From Eleusine coracana subsp. coracana (Eukaryota; Streptophyta; Magnoliopsida; Poales; Poaceae): a stretch of DNA of 64,000 nt. Positions within the stretch are counted from its first letter, which is position 1; each line of letters begins with the position of its first letter. The stretch is from NCBI GenBank assembly GCA_032690845.1, contig CM064430.1, positions 50,875,882-50,939,881 on the forward strand, read 5' to 3'. The notes beneath the pieces are model-generated. The model was not told the DNA's origin, did not search any database, and was given only the letters and a program-made list of their open reading frames with translations. Both the position numbers and the translations under genes were made by a program. This document shows positions 20,590 to 33,000 of this stretch, piece by piece.

Positions 20590-22950
20590 GCAGGAGATTG
20601 CAAAGATCATGACCATTGAATTCACTATGAGGTATGAATATTTTGGTGATGAATGACAAACATGAAATATGACTAATATCTATACAAGTGTTGTTCGTGT
20701 AGGAAACATTTTCTACTCTATGATGATTGTTGACGGTGGTCTTGGCGGTGGATGATAATAACCACAAGCATGGAGTCTTGTAAGCTTGATAGAGTCCAAG
20801 AGTTGATGAAGATGAATCAAGGCTAAGGACAAGCCATGGAGCAAGTGTGAGGAACACTTGTCTAGTTGTTAGGGCTTTGAGTCCATAGGAAAAACCGGAC
20901 CATCAAGGGGGTCTAGATCATTTCTCTTAGATCATGTCTAGTCGGTGATGTGCATGGATGCTTAGTGAAATCACAGGCACTAGGTAACAGTGGAGAAGCA
21001 TAGGAGCTGTTCGGAGAAGTCAGGAAATAAAGTCAAGCGAGAACGAGGAGTTTCAGCTTCTAGACGTAGTGACTGGATAGATGGGTCAGTGGAGATTGGA
21101 CTGTACAGTCAATAGGAGATCAGAAAGGAGTCTACAAGGAATCTATCAAGTCTGCAAACCCTAGAGACCGGACAGTACGGTCTAGTGACCGGATGGTCTG
21201 GTCAGTAGGGCTATGGCTTGGGACAGAGAGGAAGTAAACTGGAGCTCTCTGGGATGCACAGGACACAGAGTGACTGGATGGTTTGATCAACTGACTGAAC
21301 GGTCCGGTCAGTACAAGAGATCGCCAGGACAGTGAAGCCAATGGCTCTAGGAGTCGTTATAGAAGATACCGGACGGTCCGGTCTAGGAGTGATCGGACGG
21401 TCCGGTCAATGGTCAATGGTGTCCAGAAGGGTGATTTCGTGGAGCAACGGCTAGTTGAAGGTTGGAAGCCTATATAACTTTGTTGCTGGGATCTTGTTGA
21501 CCTCTCTTGGCCAATGGAATTGCTAGGAGCATTTGGTGAGAGCCAAGAGGAAAAGAGGAGAGCACTAGGAGGAGATATTGCATATCTTGAGAGTGCTAGT
21601 GAGAGTAACATGATCATTGATGCACATCTAAGGCTAGGGCGTCCTTAAGGATGTGATCTAGGTTGTTACTCTTGGTCTATGGTGAGACCTAGACTGGTTA
21701 GGTGCCGGTGATTGAGCCTATCGTGATCGGTTGTGAATGTTGTCACAAGTTTGTACATGGTTTGAGCCCGCCGGTAAAAAGGGCATCGCTAGTGAGCACT
21801 CGTGTCGGCTTGGGGATTCCGGCAAGTTCTCCAGGGAGGCGAGCTTGTGCCTTGGTGGCAGCGGTGACATGTACTATATCTTCACACCGGGAGTGATTGC
21901 GGGCTCGTGAGCGAGAACTCCAAATTGGTGGCGGGAGGGACCAGAACTCCAGTGGGAGTGGTCTAATGAGGAGTAGGGAAAGGCGCCATCCTTTCGAGAC
22001 CTCGGGAAAAAAATTATGAGCCATCTCTTACTCTACTTCTTACTATGATGCCTTACTTTCCGTATTTATATACTGTACTATTTATAGTTGTGTGCTTGTC
22101 TTGCTCTAGTTGATTACCTTGTAGACTTGCATGAATATGCTTCTTTACTTGCTAGTTGTGCTTAGCTTTCACTTGATCAATAGCGTATATAGGAGTTGTG
22201 TTAGCTTGATTGATCACCCTCCCATGTGTTGTGCTACTCATGCTCGTGTGCTCTAGTTCTTTACCTTGTAGTGTGGGATACTTGCTTTACGGGTATCCTC
22301 ATACAAGACTAAGTCGGTAGCCAACCGGGTACTTCATCAACAAGGAAGCCGACCGACTCGGCTTGGAGCACAAGGCATGTAGATATAGACTTTCTATGTA
22401 AATCCTTGTGGGTTATGACTAGGACTCTTCATGTATCCCTCTGCCGACCGGATATATAAGGTGGCAGGGTACCCCCCCCCCCCACCCATCGAGGGAGAGC
22501 AGTAGCGACAGGAGACAAGTTTTCCACAACATCAATACAATACACAGAACACAGGATGTAGGGTTTTTACTCTCATCGAGAGGGCTCGAACCTGTATAAC
22601 TCAGTGTCTTGTGTTACTATCGTAGTTCTTAGTCTCGACGTAGCCCTATATATTTACTGCCGATCTCAAGCATCGACATGTAGCTTTGCATGAGTAGGCT
22701 CCTTTGCTAGTTTGTTGTTTACTTTCACGTGTCTTTGTTTACTAGCTTACATAGGAATTGTATTGCCTTGTGTGATCCACTAGTATACTTAGGTTATTTT
22801 TCTTTCATAGAATCATTATCTCGCTAGTGTGATCATCACTAGAATTGTGTAGGAATTATTTTGAGTGGTCGGCTTTAGGAATTGGCAAATCAGGTACATA
22901 GTTTAAGCTCCCGATTCACCCCCCCCTCTCTCGGTCATTGGATACTTACA
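20590..22950 (+). mobile_element. LTR-like repeat, copy A (plus orientation), with nested solo LTR
   Basis: This stretch is homologous, end to end and in opposite orientation, to 42389-44289. Shared blocks include TTTTGGTGATGAATGA, GATGATTGTTGACGGTGG, TTTGAGTCCATAG and AGCTGTTCGGAGAAG, plus many GGACGGTCCGGTC-like segments and a terminal C-run followed by TCTCTCGGTC. It has no coding domain. The repeated ACCGGAC motifs and the final AATCAcccccc-type border resemble the long LTRs of grass copia (SIRE/Maximus-type) elements, but that assignment is inference. The 5' border is uncertain: homology begins by about 20590. The nested element at 22272-22678 accounts for the extra length over copy B. 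Confidence 0.6.
22272..22678 (+). mobile_element. Solo LTR nested in copy A, perfect 5-bp TSD
   Basis: It starts TGTGGGATAC and ends GCATCGACA, flanked on both sides by TGTAG (22267-22271 and 22679-22683). Copy B lacks this segment and runs straight through the equivalent point, which confirms an insertion. The 407-bp unit contains a TATATAAGG box near 22452 and the CACAGAACAC and TGTAGGG blocks shared with the LTR at 281-704. It is therefore a solo LTR of a related gypsy-type family, left after LTR-LTR recombination. Confidence 0.88.
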
Positions 22951-25799
22951 GGGATCCTCTAGACCTCTGCCCTCTCGCCCAAGGAGCAACGATTAGTTTT
23001 TTGGGCCAATATTTCATGGCATGCAGGCCTGCTAACTTGCTTATGTTGTTTAGTACATTACATACTGGGTTCTGGGCTCAAAACAACAGCTAAGATGCTT
23101 AGGTCTTCACAATTTTCATGGTCCAGGAGGAGGAGGGGGGGGGGGGGGGGCACGACCCCGGTTGGCCGATTACTGGCTCCACCAGTAAAGATGATGTCCT
23201 ACGCCCCTTATTCTATCTTGATCATGTCTTCAATCAGTTTCCAAATATATCAAGAAAAAGAAAATAAAAGGAAAAAATCAATAAAAAAAGAAAAGGAAAA
23301 TAAAATACCTGGTCAATTTCTAAGTCATCTCCAACCCGATTGTGTCTTTCGGTCAGTTTCCAATTTTCAAGTTTGATCCGGCCCAATCATGTCTTCCACC
23401 ACCATGCCTCGTAGGATTGCATATCACCATGCCTCGTAAGACTGCATCGACATCCTTGACCTCCCCTCTAGTGACCGACGACCCCACGTTACACCGAGAT
23501 GGCCACGACCTTTCTCTTGGACCCCTCGTTGATTAGAGGTTGTGAAATCGATAGCTACCCACAATACAAAGGTGACTTGGTTGGTTACTAGCCCTCAAAT
23601 CGATGTCCCTCTGTGACACTGAGGTAGTCGTGACCCTCGCCGGCTCAGTTCCTCTTTTGCCTCCTTCACTGGCATTGGCGAGGGCAGCGGGGTTGTGACA
23701 ACGTTGCACGAGGCGTGCAGTGCACGATGATGACGTGGCTTAGAGGTGGGGGTGGCACGGTTGCGCAACATTGGCGTGGTGATGCGCAGAGATAGTGAGA
23801 CGCTGAGAGAGAGAGAGAGAGAGAGAGCTCCCACTAGATAAGATCGACCTGAATGTGAAGGATGAGGTTACACGTGTTTTACAACTATTTTGTAGAAAAT
23901 CCTTTCTATTTTTTGATAATTACACAAGTATCTTATACGTTTCATATCAATTCAATTGGCTATTTAGTTTGAAAAAAAAAATCAATTGGCTATTTTACAC
24001 AAAGATCCTTTATATTCTTTATACCTATACTAGCAATGTACCCGTGTGTTGCCACGGGTTTGAATATTTTAAAATTTTAAATAATATTTCTTGACTTTAT
24101 TATTGTATTATATATAATTTTTAAATTTATTAAAAATAAAATAATATTTTCAGTTATTTTCAAATTCAGAAATTTGTTTAGTATCATGTGGTAATTATAA
24201 ATAAAATATAATTATTTTAAATATAATGTAAAATGCAATCTTACTTCTCTGTATTCTTGGTATCAATTTTTCCTGAAATCTTGAATGTTTTTTTCTCCTT
24301 TATCTTGAGTTTGTCGCCTCCTCCTCCCTCACAGCGTGTGCTTTGTTGCTGCTGCCTCCTTTGAGGCGCTTTGATATGGGAGAGCTCCCATACATTGGCT
24401 TTGTAGGGTTGGACGTTATCACTTATCAGGCAGCGACCTTAGGAAGGGGTTCTGTTTTATATGGGTAGGAGTGAAATCTCATCGGCATTTTTCGTTGTTG
24501 TTCTCAATGGCTACATGCAAGCTTTTTCCACTGCTCAATAAGTAGGACTGGTCTTTGTTATAACTCTGCAAATTCTTGATCCTGTTTTTTTTTACTAATA
24601 GATTTGATTTTTCAAATTCATTTATTTATCAATATTGTAAACTGGTGCATAGCTATGGACTTTAAAAATAATATTATAAATTTTAGATACACATATTTTT
24701 AATAGATAGACAAAAAATAGCAATAATCAAGCCAAACCATGATAAGCTGTCCACGTCTTTATCAACCAATCATCATCGAAATGCAATGTGTGAGAATTTA
24801 TATAAATTGTATTTGGAGCTATACACATGACTAAGAATTATCCAGAGATAGACTTTGCTTGAATTATCAAGTAAACATTCACCATATCTTGATATGGTTT
24901 TGACTTTGTGCTTTTCTTGCCATGTATACTGACATGGTAACACAGTAACACTTTTATCTGCAACACTCGTAGACATAATAATGAGTAGATGAGATGGATA
25001 TGCTCGTCACGGCCTGATGGTATATTGCCATATTGGTACGTTAACACGGTTTGTACGACGTTGAACGTATTCAACTCATGGCTTACTGTTAGGCCAACAC
25101 TTCCCATTGATGAAGTACATCACCAGGGTCACATATCTTATTATTTAAGTTCATCACTTTCATATTGCCGGAACACCACCGCAGTTCATCACTCTCATAT
25201 TGCCGGAACACCACCGTGGGCAAGGATGTGTAGGAATACCACCATAGGATCTAAACTATGCTCCCTGCCAAACTGCGACAACTATAGTTGTCAGGATCAT
25301 TGCGATTTACTCTGCATATACATGGTTCTGACTTTGGATTCAAATAATTGAAAATTAATCCCAAAATTGTGGAAGCAACAATATTAGCCATATCTAACTC
25401 TCTAAATTGCCCAAAAAGCAATTAGAAGCAAACGGTCACCTTTGTGGAGGTACTTACAGTAATTCGTAATCCTGAAGCTTGACGAGATAACCAACTCTAT
25501 AAACTCTGAAGCCGGAAGCCAACAACTGTTTTTTCTACTCCTACATTGCTTGAATATTTTTTTTCTGCTGCTACCTTTGTATCGGCCATGTCTAAAAGTC
25601 ACATGTCCTCCACACCACCGGCAATCCTCGTCATGCTGAAGACCATAGGGATCGTGGTAAACTGCAGCACCGGCGTCGTCGCACTACCTCCCCGCGCGTC
25701 CTTCTCGGCAAAACCTCGAGGTACCTCCTGCAATCATTCGAACATGGCGTGATGAAACTGGGAATCAGCACCTAGGGTAGTCGCCAAAATGTTGACAGG
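22951..25799. other. Intergenic DNA with repeats, no gene recognised
   Basis: It contains a G homopolymer (about 23135-23151), a GA repeat (23805-23828) and AT-rich DNA. At about 24028-24060 the motif CTAGCAATGTACCCGTG with GCCACGGGTTT occurs. This belongs to the same repeat family as segments near 50431 and 59925; in grasses such ends usually mark a dispersed transposable element. The segment at 25540-25740 is GC-rich and could be a captured or degraded coding fragment, but I recognise no protein in it. Confidence 0.45.
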
Positions 25800-25807
25800 G
25801 GATGAGC

Positions 25808-28800
25808 TATATCTGGGCATCGGGGCCCCCCGGAACGCTCTGGCCCGGCACACTTTAGGGCACGACCCGGTTAAGCACGGCCCGGTAAGGCATGCGGGCT
25901 CTGCCAGGCCGTGCTAAACCGTGCTCCGGGCCTGAGATTAGGCCCGTGGCACAGCCCGGTAAAGCATTAACCGTACCGTGCCAGCCCTCTTAGCCCGTTA
26001 GCCTGGGAGCACGCAGGCCCGTAGTAGCCCGTAGTAGCCCAATTTTGATTTCTACATCTGGAGTTTCTGGACAATGGACATTGAGCAGGATTCACAATTC
26101 AAGACTTCTAAGTGTTCAAAAGAAATAAGAACTAGGCAATGAGCATAGAGAATTTGAGAGAGCAGCACAAGCACAAAAACACCACACATTAGAAGTGACA
26201 AAAAAGCTAAATTTATTGAGCTGTTCAAATGTTTGGCTGCCTCATTAAAAACCTTGCTAGCCAAGGAAAAAAGAGTACAACCCAGCTCTATTGTTCAACT
26301 TCAGAGTGCACAAGCACAATATTACAATAGTTCATAGTTTTATAGTTACATTAATCAACTACAGGAGGTTGGTTGTCATCCAAGAACAAGTTTTGAAACT
26401 TGTGCTCCATCTCTTTGTTCTCCATCTTGTGCTGTTCTCTTGCATCTCCTAGCTCCCAGTTCTTCAAGCAAATCAACATCTCAAATGTTTCACTAGTCAG
26501 TGACCACCTCTGCTCCTCAATGATCCTGCCAGAAAGACTAAAGGCAGATTCCGAACTAATAGTAGATGCAGGAACAGTCATAACATCCTTAGCTAATATG
26601 GATAAGATAGGGTAAGTTTGCTTATGTACTTGCCACCAACTAAGGATGTCAAAATCATCATTGAACTCAGCAATTGTATCACTGTCAAGATAAGAGTTAA
26701 GCTCTAAAACATGTCCACTAGGAGTTGGTGCACTTACCGAAGGTGAACATTCAGATTCACCAAATATTGCACCCCATGCAGGTTTTTTCTTACCAATACC
26801 ACCTGTGTGTTGTGCTGGCCTCTGCAATCTAACTGCACCAAACTTTGATTCATACTTATTGAACATGTTAGTTAGTTCGGTGCGCACAGTCAAAAAAAAA
26901 AAAAGTAGTGTAACTAGTACCAACATAAATAGCTACCAAGCCTAGCAATTTATTGAAGCCTTTCATCTTAGCTCTAGGATCCAACACAAATGCAAAGGCA
27001 TAAAGCATAGGTATGTCCTTAAAATATTTAAGAAACTTGTTTTTCATAGGAACAATAGCAGGACCTAGCAATAGATCTGTTTCATAGGTAGCTAAATGTT
27101 CAGCTATTAACAGGATCTGATGCAACATAAGAGGAGTAGTAGGATAATAAACACCAGAAACAACAACTGTAGAATCATAGAATAGTTCAAGGAATTCTAG
27201 AATTTTATCAGCAACATACCAGTGGTCATTGTCAAAAGTGGTGGTGTACCAGCTGGAACTTGATAGTTAGCACAAATAAACACACCAAATGTGCCTTTAT
27301 ATGGAACTAAGTGTTGCAACATTAGGTAGTTTGAGTTCCATCTCACATCCATGTCTAAACCGAAGTTACGAGGACGTACACCAGCAGCAATGCAAAATTG
27401 TTTGTATGCAGCAATACGTTGGTTAGATGAATTTAGAAAAGATATTGTAGTTCTGAAATCCTCAAGATATATCTTCAATCGCTTCAAACCAGACTTCACA
27501 ATCAAATTAAGTATATGTGCAGCACATCGTTGATGCAAAAAAAGAGGAGAATCAACATAACTAGCAAGTTTTGCACTCAAAGGTCAACATAACTAGCAAG
27601 TTTTGCACTCAAAGGTCGCATGGTAGCAGTATTGGCAGAAGCATTATCTAAAGTTATAGCAAACACCTTATCAGTCAAGTAGAAATCATCTAACACACTA
27701 GCAATACATTCAGCAATATTTGCACCAGAATGAGAAACATCAATAAGTTGCATACCAATAATTCTTTTTATGCAACTCCCAATTAGAAGTCACAAAATGT
27801 GCAACCACACTAAGATAATCCTCTTTGGCATTTCTAGACCAAATATCAGAAGTGATAGCAACACAAGAAACATTAGTATTGAAGCATTCTATTAACTTTT
27901 CACGCCTGATTTCAAATTGCTTAGCAAGGTCATGAGTGGTTGATCTCCTAGACACGCCAGAAAACTTTGGATTATGAGCATGTTGAATATACTCCTCAAA
28001 AGGTGACTCAGGTTCAGCAATACCTAGATTGAGATCACACCTAGCTATTAAGTGCACAAGTTCAACACGAGCTACTTTAGGATCGTAAATCCAATTATGA
28101 ACAACACCATCATCAGCCAAATTAAGCATGCTTTGGGTCTTACAATTATGAGCAGCTTTAGAAAGACATGATTTTTTATGCCTAGCTAAGTGTCCTGTAC
28201 CTTGATGAGAAGGGGCTTTTATTTCAGCATTGCAGGTGGGACAACGAGCGTCATACCTTTTTTGGACCCCGTTCACAACATGGCAGAGCTCTTCGAAGTG
28301 ATCCCAAACAGCAGAGCTATTTCCACGACCTCTCTTGGTCGCGGTGCTCGAAGAACCAGTGGGTGTCGCACCACCAACAGGTCCCGAACCACCACCAGCT
28401 GCGCCTGCGCCGGTGCCGGCGCCCGCGCTGTCGCTTTCCAGCTCAACAGGAGCCTCGCTCGAGCTGGCGCCGGTCGGATCCATCGCCATTCGACGATACC
28501 GAGAGGGAGAGGGAAGTCGAGTCGGCGAACTGCGGAGGGAGAGAGAAGTCGAGTCGGCGAACGGTGATCGGTGGCGGCTCGAAGCTCGAATGGCGAGGCT
28601 AGGCCGCTAGGGTTTCTGGTGGGGAGGCGGTGGGGAGGCGACAGGCGGCGGCAGCGAGAGTGAGCATGCGGATGCGGCGGGGAGCAGGAGCTAGGAGGGA
28701 GCCATGGATGCCGATGCGATGACCGGCGGGGAGCGGGAGCGGGAGCCGGGAGGGAGCGGCACCCCGCAGATGTGGCGGGGAGGGAGCGGGAGCGGGGAGC

Positions 28801-29095
28801 GGCTAGGGTTAGGGCGTAACGGGATGGCTTTATGCCTTTATATGGGCGCGGGGGGTGCGGCCTCCTGAGTTGGGCCGTGGCCTGCTAACGGCTAGCGGGC
28901 TTCACAGGCCGACCCCTTTTTCCGGCCGTGCTACGTGCCATGCTACGGGCTAGGGGGTCGGCCCGTAGCATGGCCCATAGTGGGGTGCGGGCCGGCACGA
29001 GCCTAGTTTTATTTGTGCCGGGTCAGATTCGGGACATGCCAAAACTCATGGGCTTCGTGCCGGGCCTGATTTCACGGCCCGTATGCCCAGATATA
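25808..29095 (-). mobile_element. Complete but inactivated hAT transposon (3288 bp)
   Basis: The left end TATATCTGGGCAT and the right end ATGCCCAGATATA are perfect 13-bp inverted repeats. They are flanked by 8-bp duplications GGATGAGC (25800-25807) and GGACGAGC (29096-29103) that differ at one base. Subterminal regions (about 25830-26040 and 28850-29080) are dense in GGCCCG/CGGGCC motifs, typical of hAT transposase-binding subtermini. The interior encodes a hAT transposase on the minus strand. The structural features are all present; only the coding sequence is damaged. Confidence 0.9.
26351..28489 (-). pseudogene. hAT transposase, frameshifted
   Basis: The ATG at 28487-28489 opens a frame with an Ala/Gly-rich leader and a BED-type zinc finger (WDHFEELC, CPTCNAEI, GHLARHKKSC; about residues 65-110). 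The catalytic-region motif CVAITSDIWSR follows. A frameshift occurs in an A/T run near 27760, after HKK. Downstream come FLHQRCAAHILNLIVKSGL and DVRWNSNYLMLQ (27200-27580), PMLYAFAFVLDPRAKMKGFN (26868-27128), and the hAT C-terminal dimerisation domain (SSESAFSLSGRIIEEQRWSL; 26351-26926). A 32-bp tandem duplication at 27553-27616 causes a second frameshift, and there is a third near 27225. A short intron may lie near 26890-26930. The protein cannot be made as is. Confidence 0.9.
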
Positions 29096-29915
29096 GGACG
29101 AGCAAACAATGTTCAATCTATGTGTGGACAGGAGCAGAATTTTACTTCACGTTGACAGGGGACGAACAAACGACGTTCAATGTATCTGTCTTACTTGCTT
29201 TGGACAGGGCAGAATTTTATTTCTGTGATACGGAGAAGGAAACTAAATTATTAAGAGTTGGTATTTGATATGATTAAGTGGGTGCAACACCATGAAGGCC
29301 GGTATGGACGTTTCCACCTCGCTTATCTCTACAACTTATTAATTTAGGTGAGTCCGCCTGCCCCTTAGAGTTTTGGTGTTGGCTTTTGGTGTTGGAAACT
29401 ACAAGTTCATAGAGAAACTACCACATCTGATATTGGTTTTGTTTGAGCAAAGAAAAATAGAAATCATTGTATAGTTCGGTTCTGGCTTTCCGTCAGCCCT
29501 TGGTCGTCAGCTCCTTCATCCTGTGTCATGGCGTGGTGCTCCTGTATGTCCCTTGTATCATACATGATGTTGGATTATTGTAATCCAGCCAGGTCCAAAC
29601 CTCCCCCTGCCTTTCTCCGCCTCCTATATCTCTCCTCACGTGATCTGCTCGCTGTTAGTAGATCTCCTATTGGGCCCAACGGCCCAACCAGATTCGCGTC
29701 CTGATCGGGGGCACCCTAACCCTTCTCTGGTTGGTGGGCCTCGTTGCACTACGCCAAATAAAAGGAGGGAGGACGCCGGGGCACATTTATCCAAGTTGAA
29801 CGCCACCACCACTCCTCCCTACAAAAACCCTAATCCGATCACAAGGAAGGGCGCAACCAGCGACGGGAAGCTCTCCACCGCCGCCGCCGCGCTGATCTCA
29901 TCTCCACCAATCTCG
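29096..29915. promoter_or_regulatory. hAT flank and putative promoter/5' UTR of the three-exon gene
   Basis: 29104-29267 carries the right half of a short tandem repeat split by the hAT element. From about 29500 the sequence becomes GC-rich. It contains CCTATATCTC near 29620, a plausible TATA context, then TGGGCCCAACGGCCCAACC motifs (site II/GGCCCA type, common in plant housekeeping promoters). CAAAAACCCTAATCC at about 29821 looks like a 5' UTR leader ahead of the ATG at 29916. Confidence 0.45.
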
Positions 29916-30003
29916 ATGACAGGAACCGACGCCGCCGCAACCTCTGCCTCGACTCCGGCCCTCCCCGCGACGGCACCCGCTCCTCTTCCTCACAACCCAG
30001 GTA

Positions 30004-30043
<40 letters not shown>

Positions 30044-33000
30044 TTTCTTCTAGATCCTCTACTCAGAGACTCTCGCACACATGAATCCCTCACTAGATGC
30101 TAGCCTAGGATAAGAGCTTGCTTTATGCCATAAATGTACTTTTGAAGCTTGCATATTTTCCTAGCATTTTGTGGATCGACAAAACCTTCAGGCTGTGTCA
30201 TGTACACATCCTCACTTAGGTTTCCATTAAGGAAAGCCGTTTTGACATCCATTTGCCATATCTCATAATCATAAATTGTGGCAATTGCTAGAAGGATCCA
30301 TATAGACTTTAGCATAGCGACGGGCGAGAAGGTCTCATCATAATCAACCCCTTGAATTTGCTTAAAACCTTTCGCCACTAATTGTGCCTTATAGATGTGA
30401 ACATTTCCATCCATGTCTATCTTTTTCTTAAAAACCCGTTTACACTCAATGGTTTTTACACCATCAGGCGGATCTATCAAGTTCCAAACTTGATTTTCTC
30501 TCATGGATTCTAATTCGGATCTCATGGCTCTAAGCCATTTCTCAGAGTCCGGTCCCATCATTGCTTCACTGTAAGTCTTAGGCTCATCATTGTCCAACAA
30601 TAATATGTGCGCTGCCCTATGGTTAGGAGCGTGAACTTTTCAGGAGCGCGACGTGCCCTTTCTGACCAACGTGGGGCTGGTGTCTCAACAATTGGTTCAA
30701 CAACAATTTGTTCATCCAATTATGGAACAGCAGAAGAAGAAACATTTTCTGGAGCTTCTTGAATTTCTTCAAGTTGCACCGTTCTCCCACTTACCCTTTT
30801 GGAGAGAAACTCTTTCTCTAGAAAAACACCATTGCGAGCGACAAACACTTTGCCTTCTTCCCGGTTGTAGAAATAATAACCCTTGATTTCCCTAGGGTAT
30901 CCTACAAAGAAGCATTTATCAGACTTGGAAGAAAGCTTATCAGATGTCATACGTTTTACATAAGCCTCACATCCCCATATCTTAAGAAAAGACAACCCGG
31001 GACGCTTCCCAGTCCATATCTCATATGGTGTCCTTTCCACGGATTTAGATGGAACCCTATTAAGTGTGAAAGCGGCAGTTTCTAGAGCGTATCCCTAGAA
31101 GGATAATGGAAGATCACTTTGGCTCATCATAGACCTAACTATGTCTAACAAGGTTCGGTTCCTCCGTTCGGATACTCCATTCCATTGGGGCGTTCCTGGC
31201 GGAGTCCATTGTGGAACAATTCCACATTGCTTTAGATGTTCACCAAATTCATGGCTCAAATATTCACCACCACGATCAGATCGTAGGAGTTTAATAGTCT
31301 TGCCCAATTGATTTTATACTTCATGTTGAAATTGTTTGAACTTTTCAAAGGATTCAGACTTATGCCTCATTAAGTAGATGTAACCATATCTACTAAAGTC
31401 GTCAGTAAAAGTTATGAAGTACTGAAAACCACCTCTGGCCGTGCAACTCATTGGTCCACATACATCCGTATGTACAAGTCCCAATAGTTCACTCGCCCTC
31501 TCACTACTTCCTGTGAAATGCGACTTAGTCATTTTGCCAAGTAAACAAGACTCACATGTATCAATTGATTCAAAATCAAAAGAACTTAGAAGACCATCTG
31601 TATGGAGCTTCTTTATACGCTTCTCATTTATATGACCTAAATGACAATGCCAAATATATGTGGGATTCAAATTATTAGGCTTGAACCTTTTCGCATCAAT
31701 GTTATAAATAGGCTTATTCTCAAGATCCAAGTAATACTTATCCATTCACCAATGGGCAATTACCATAGAGAATATCATTCAAATAAATGGAACACCACTT
31801 GTTCCTTATTATGACCTCATAACCATCATGTTCCTCTAAACACATTGAAGAAATATTGTTTTTGCCTAAGGCGGGAATGTAATAACAATTATTTAACTCC
31901 ACAACTAATCCTGATGGTAATGAAAGTGGATAAGTTCCGACGGCCAACGCAGCAACCTTTGCACCATTGCCGATGCGAGCATCCACCTCGCCCTTTGCAC
32001 ACTTCCTTGCTTCTTTAAGCCCCTGCAACGATTTGCAAATATGAATCATTGATCCGGTATCAAATACCCATGAATCATAAGGACGTGTAGCAACATTATT
32101 AATTTCAATAACATTGATACCTGAATTAGAAGTGTCTCCACGCTTCTTCTTCAGCTCTTCTAGATAAAGCTTGCAATTCCTCTTCCAATGACCGGTTTTC
32201 TTGCAGTGAAAACAAGGATCACCAGCTGTCGGTTTAGGATTAGGAGCTGCTGCAGATTTAGACTTAGTGCTAGAGATCTCATCAGTAGCCTTAGCCTTAG
32301 CCTTTCGCTTTCGCTTCTTGCTATCCTTTTAAACCAAGTTAACTTGACTTGGACCAGATTTCTTGATGCTTGTCTTAGCTGTCTTAAACATCCCATGCAA
32401 CTCAGCCAATGTCTTCTCCATACTATTCATTTGAAAGTTCAAAATGAAAGGCTCATAGCTCGCGTGAAGCGACTGGAGAATCACATCTATGGCCAAATCA
32501 GGGTGTAGAGCAGCACCAAGTTTCTCCAGATTCTCAATGTAACCAATCATCTTGATCACATGAGGACTGACAAAACCATTTTCAGCTAGCCTGCACGCAA
32601 ACAAGGACTTTGAGATGTTGTATCTCTCAGACCTTGCTTGGTTCTCAAACATACCACGGAGTCCCTCAATCATATTGTGGGCATCCACGTTCTCATATTA
32701 CTTCTGAAGCTCAGAGGACATAGTGGCAAGCATGAGACAGCTAACATCAATTGCATCATTAGTATGCTTCTCATACTCCCTTTTCTGAGCGGCAGTAGCA
32801 TTATCTGGCAGATCATCAGGTTAGGGAAGCTCTAGAACATATTCCTTTTTCTTTTGCTTGAGAACAATTCTCAATTTGCGATACCAATCAATAAAGTTTG
32901 TTCCACGAAGCTTCTCTTTTTCAAGAATCGAGCGCAAATTGAAAGTGTTACTAGCGGTTGGTGCCATGATCTACAATAGAAATTATGCGAATATAAGCAC

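Noticed and set aside
23595..23834. Minus-strand ORF starting in Ser/Leu repeats
   Set aside because: Its N-terminus is the translation of a GA microsatellite and the rest has no recognisable domain.
29640..30053. 137-codon ORF covering the leader of the three-exon gene
   Set aside because: It starts with GTG in what looks like promoter and 5' UTR and ends in translated CT repeat. The ATG at 29916 with a GT donor at 30001 is more sensible.
30000..30112. A 3' LTR for the copia element next to its left end
   Set aside because: I compared this stretch with the 5' LTR (TGTTGG...CCAACA) and found no similar sequence; the element simply ends in RT.
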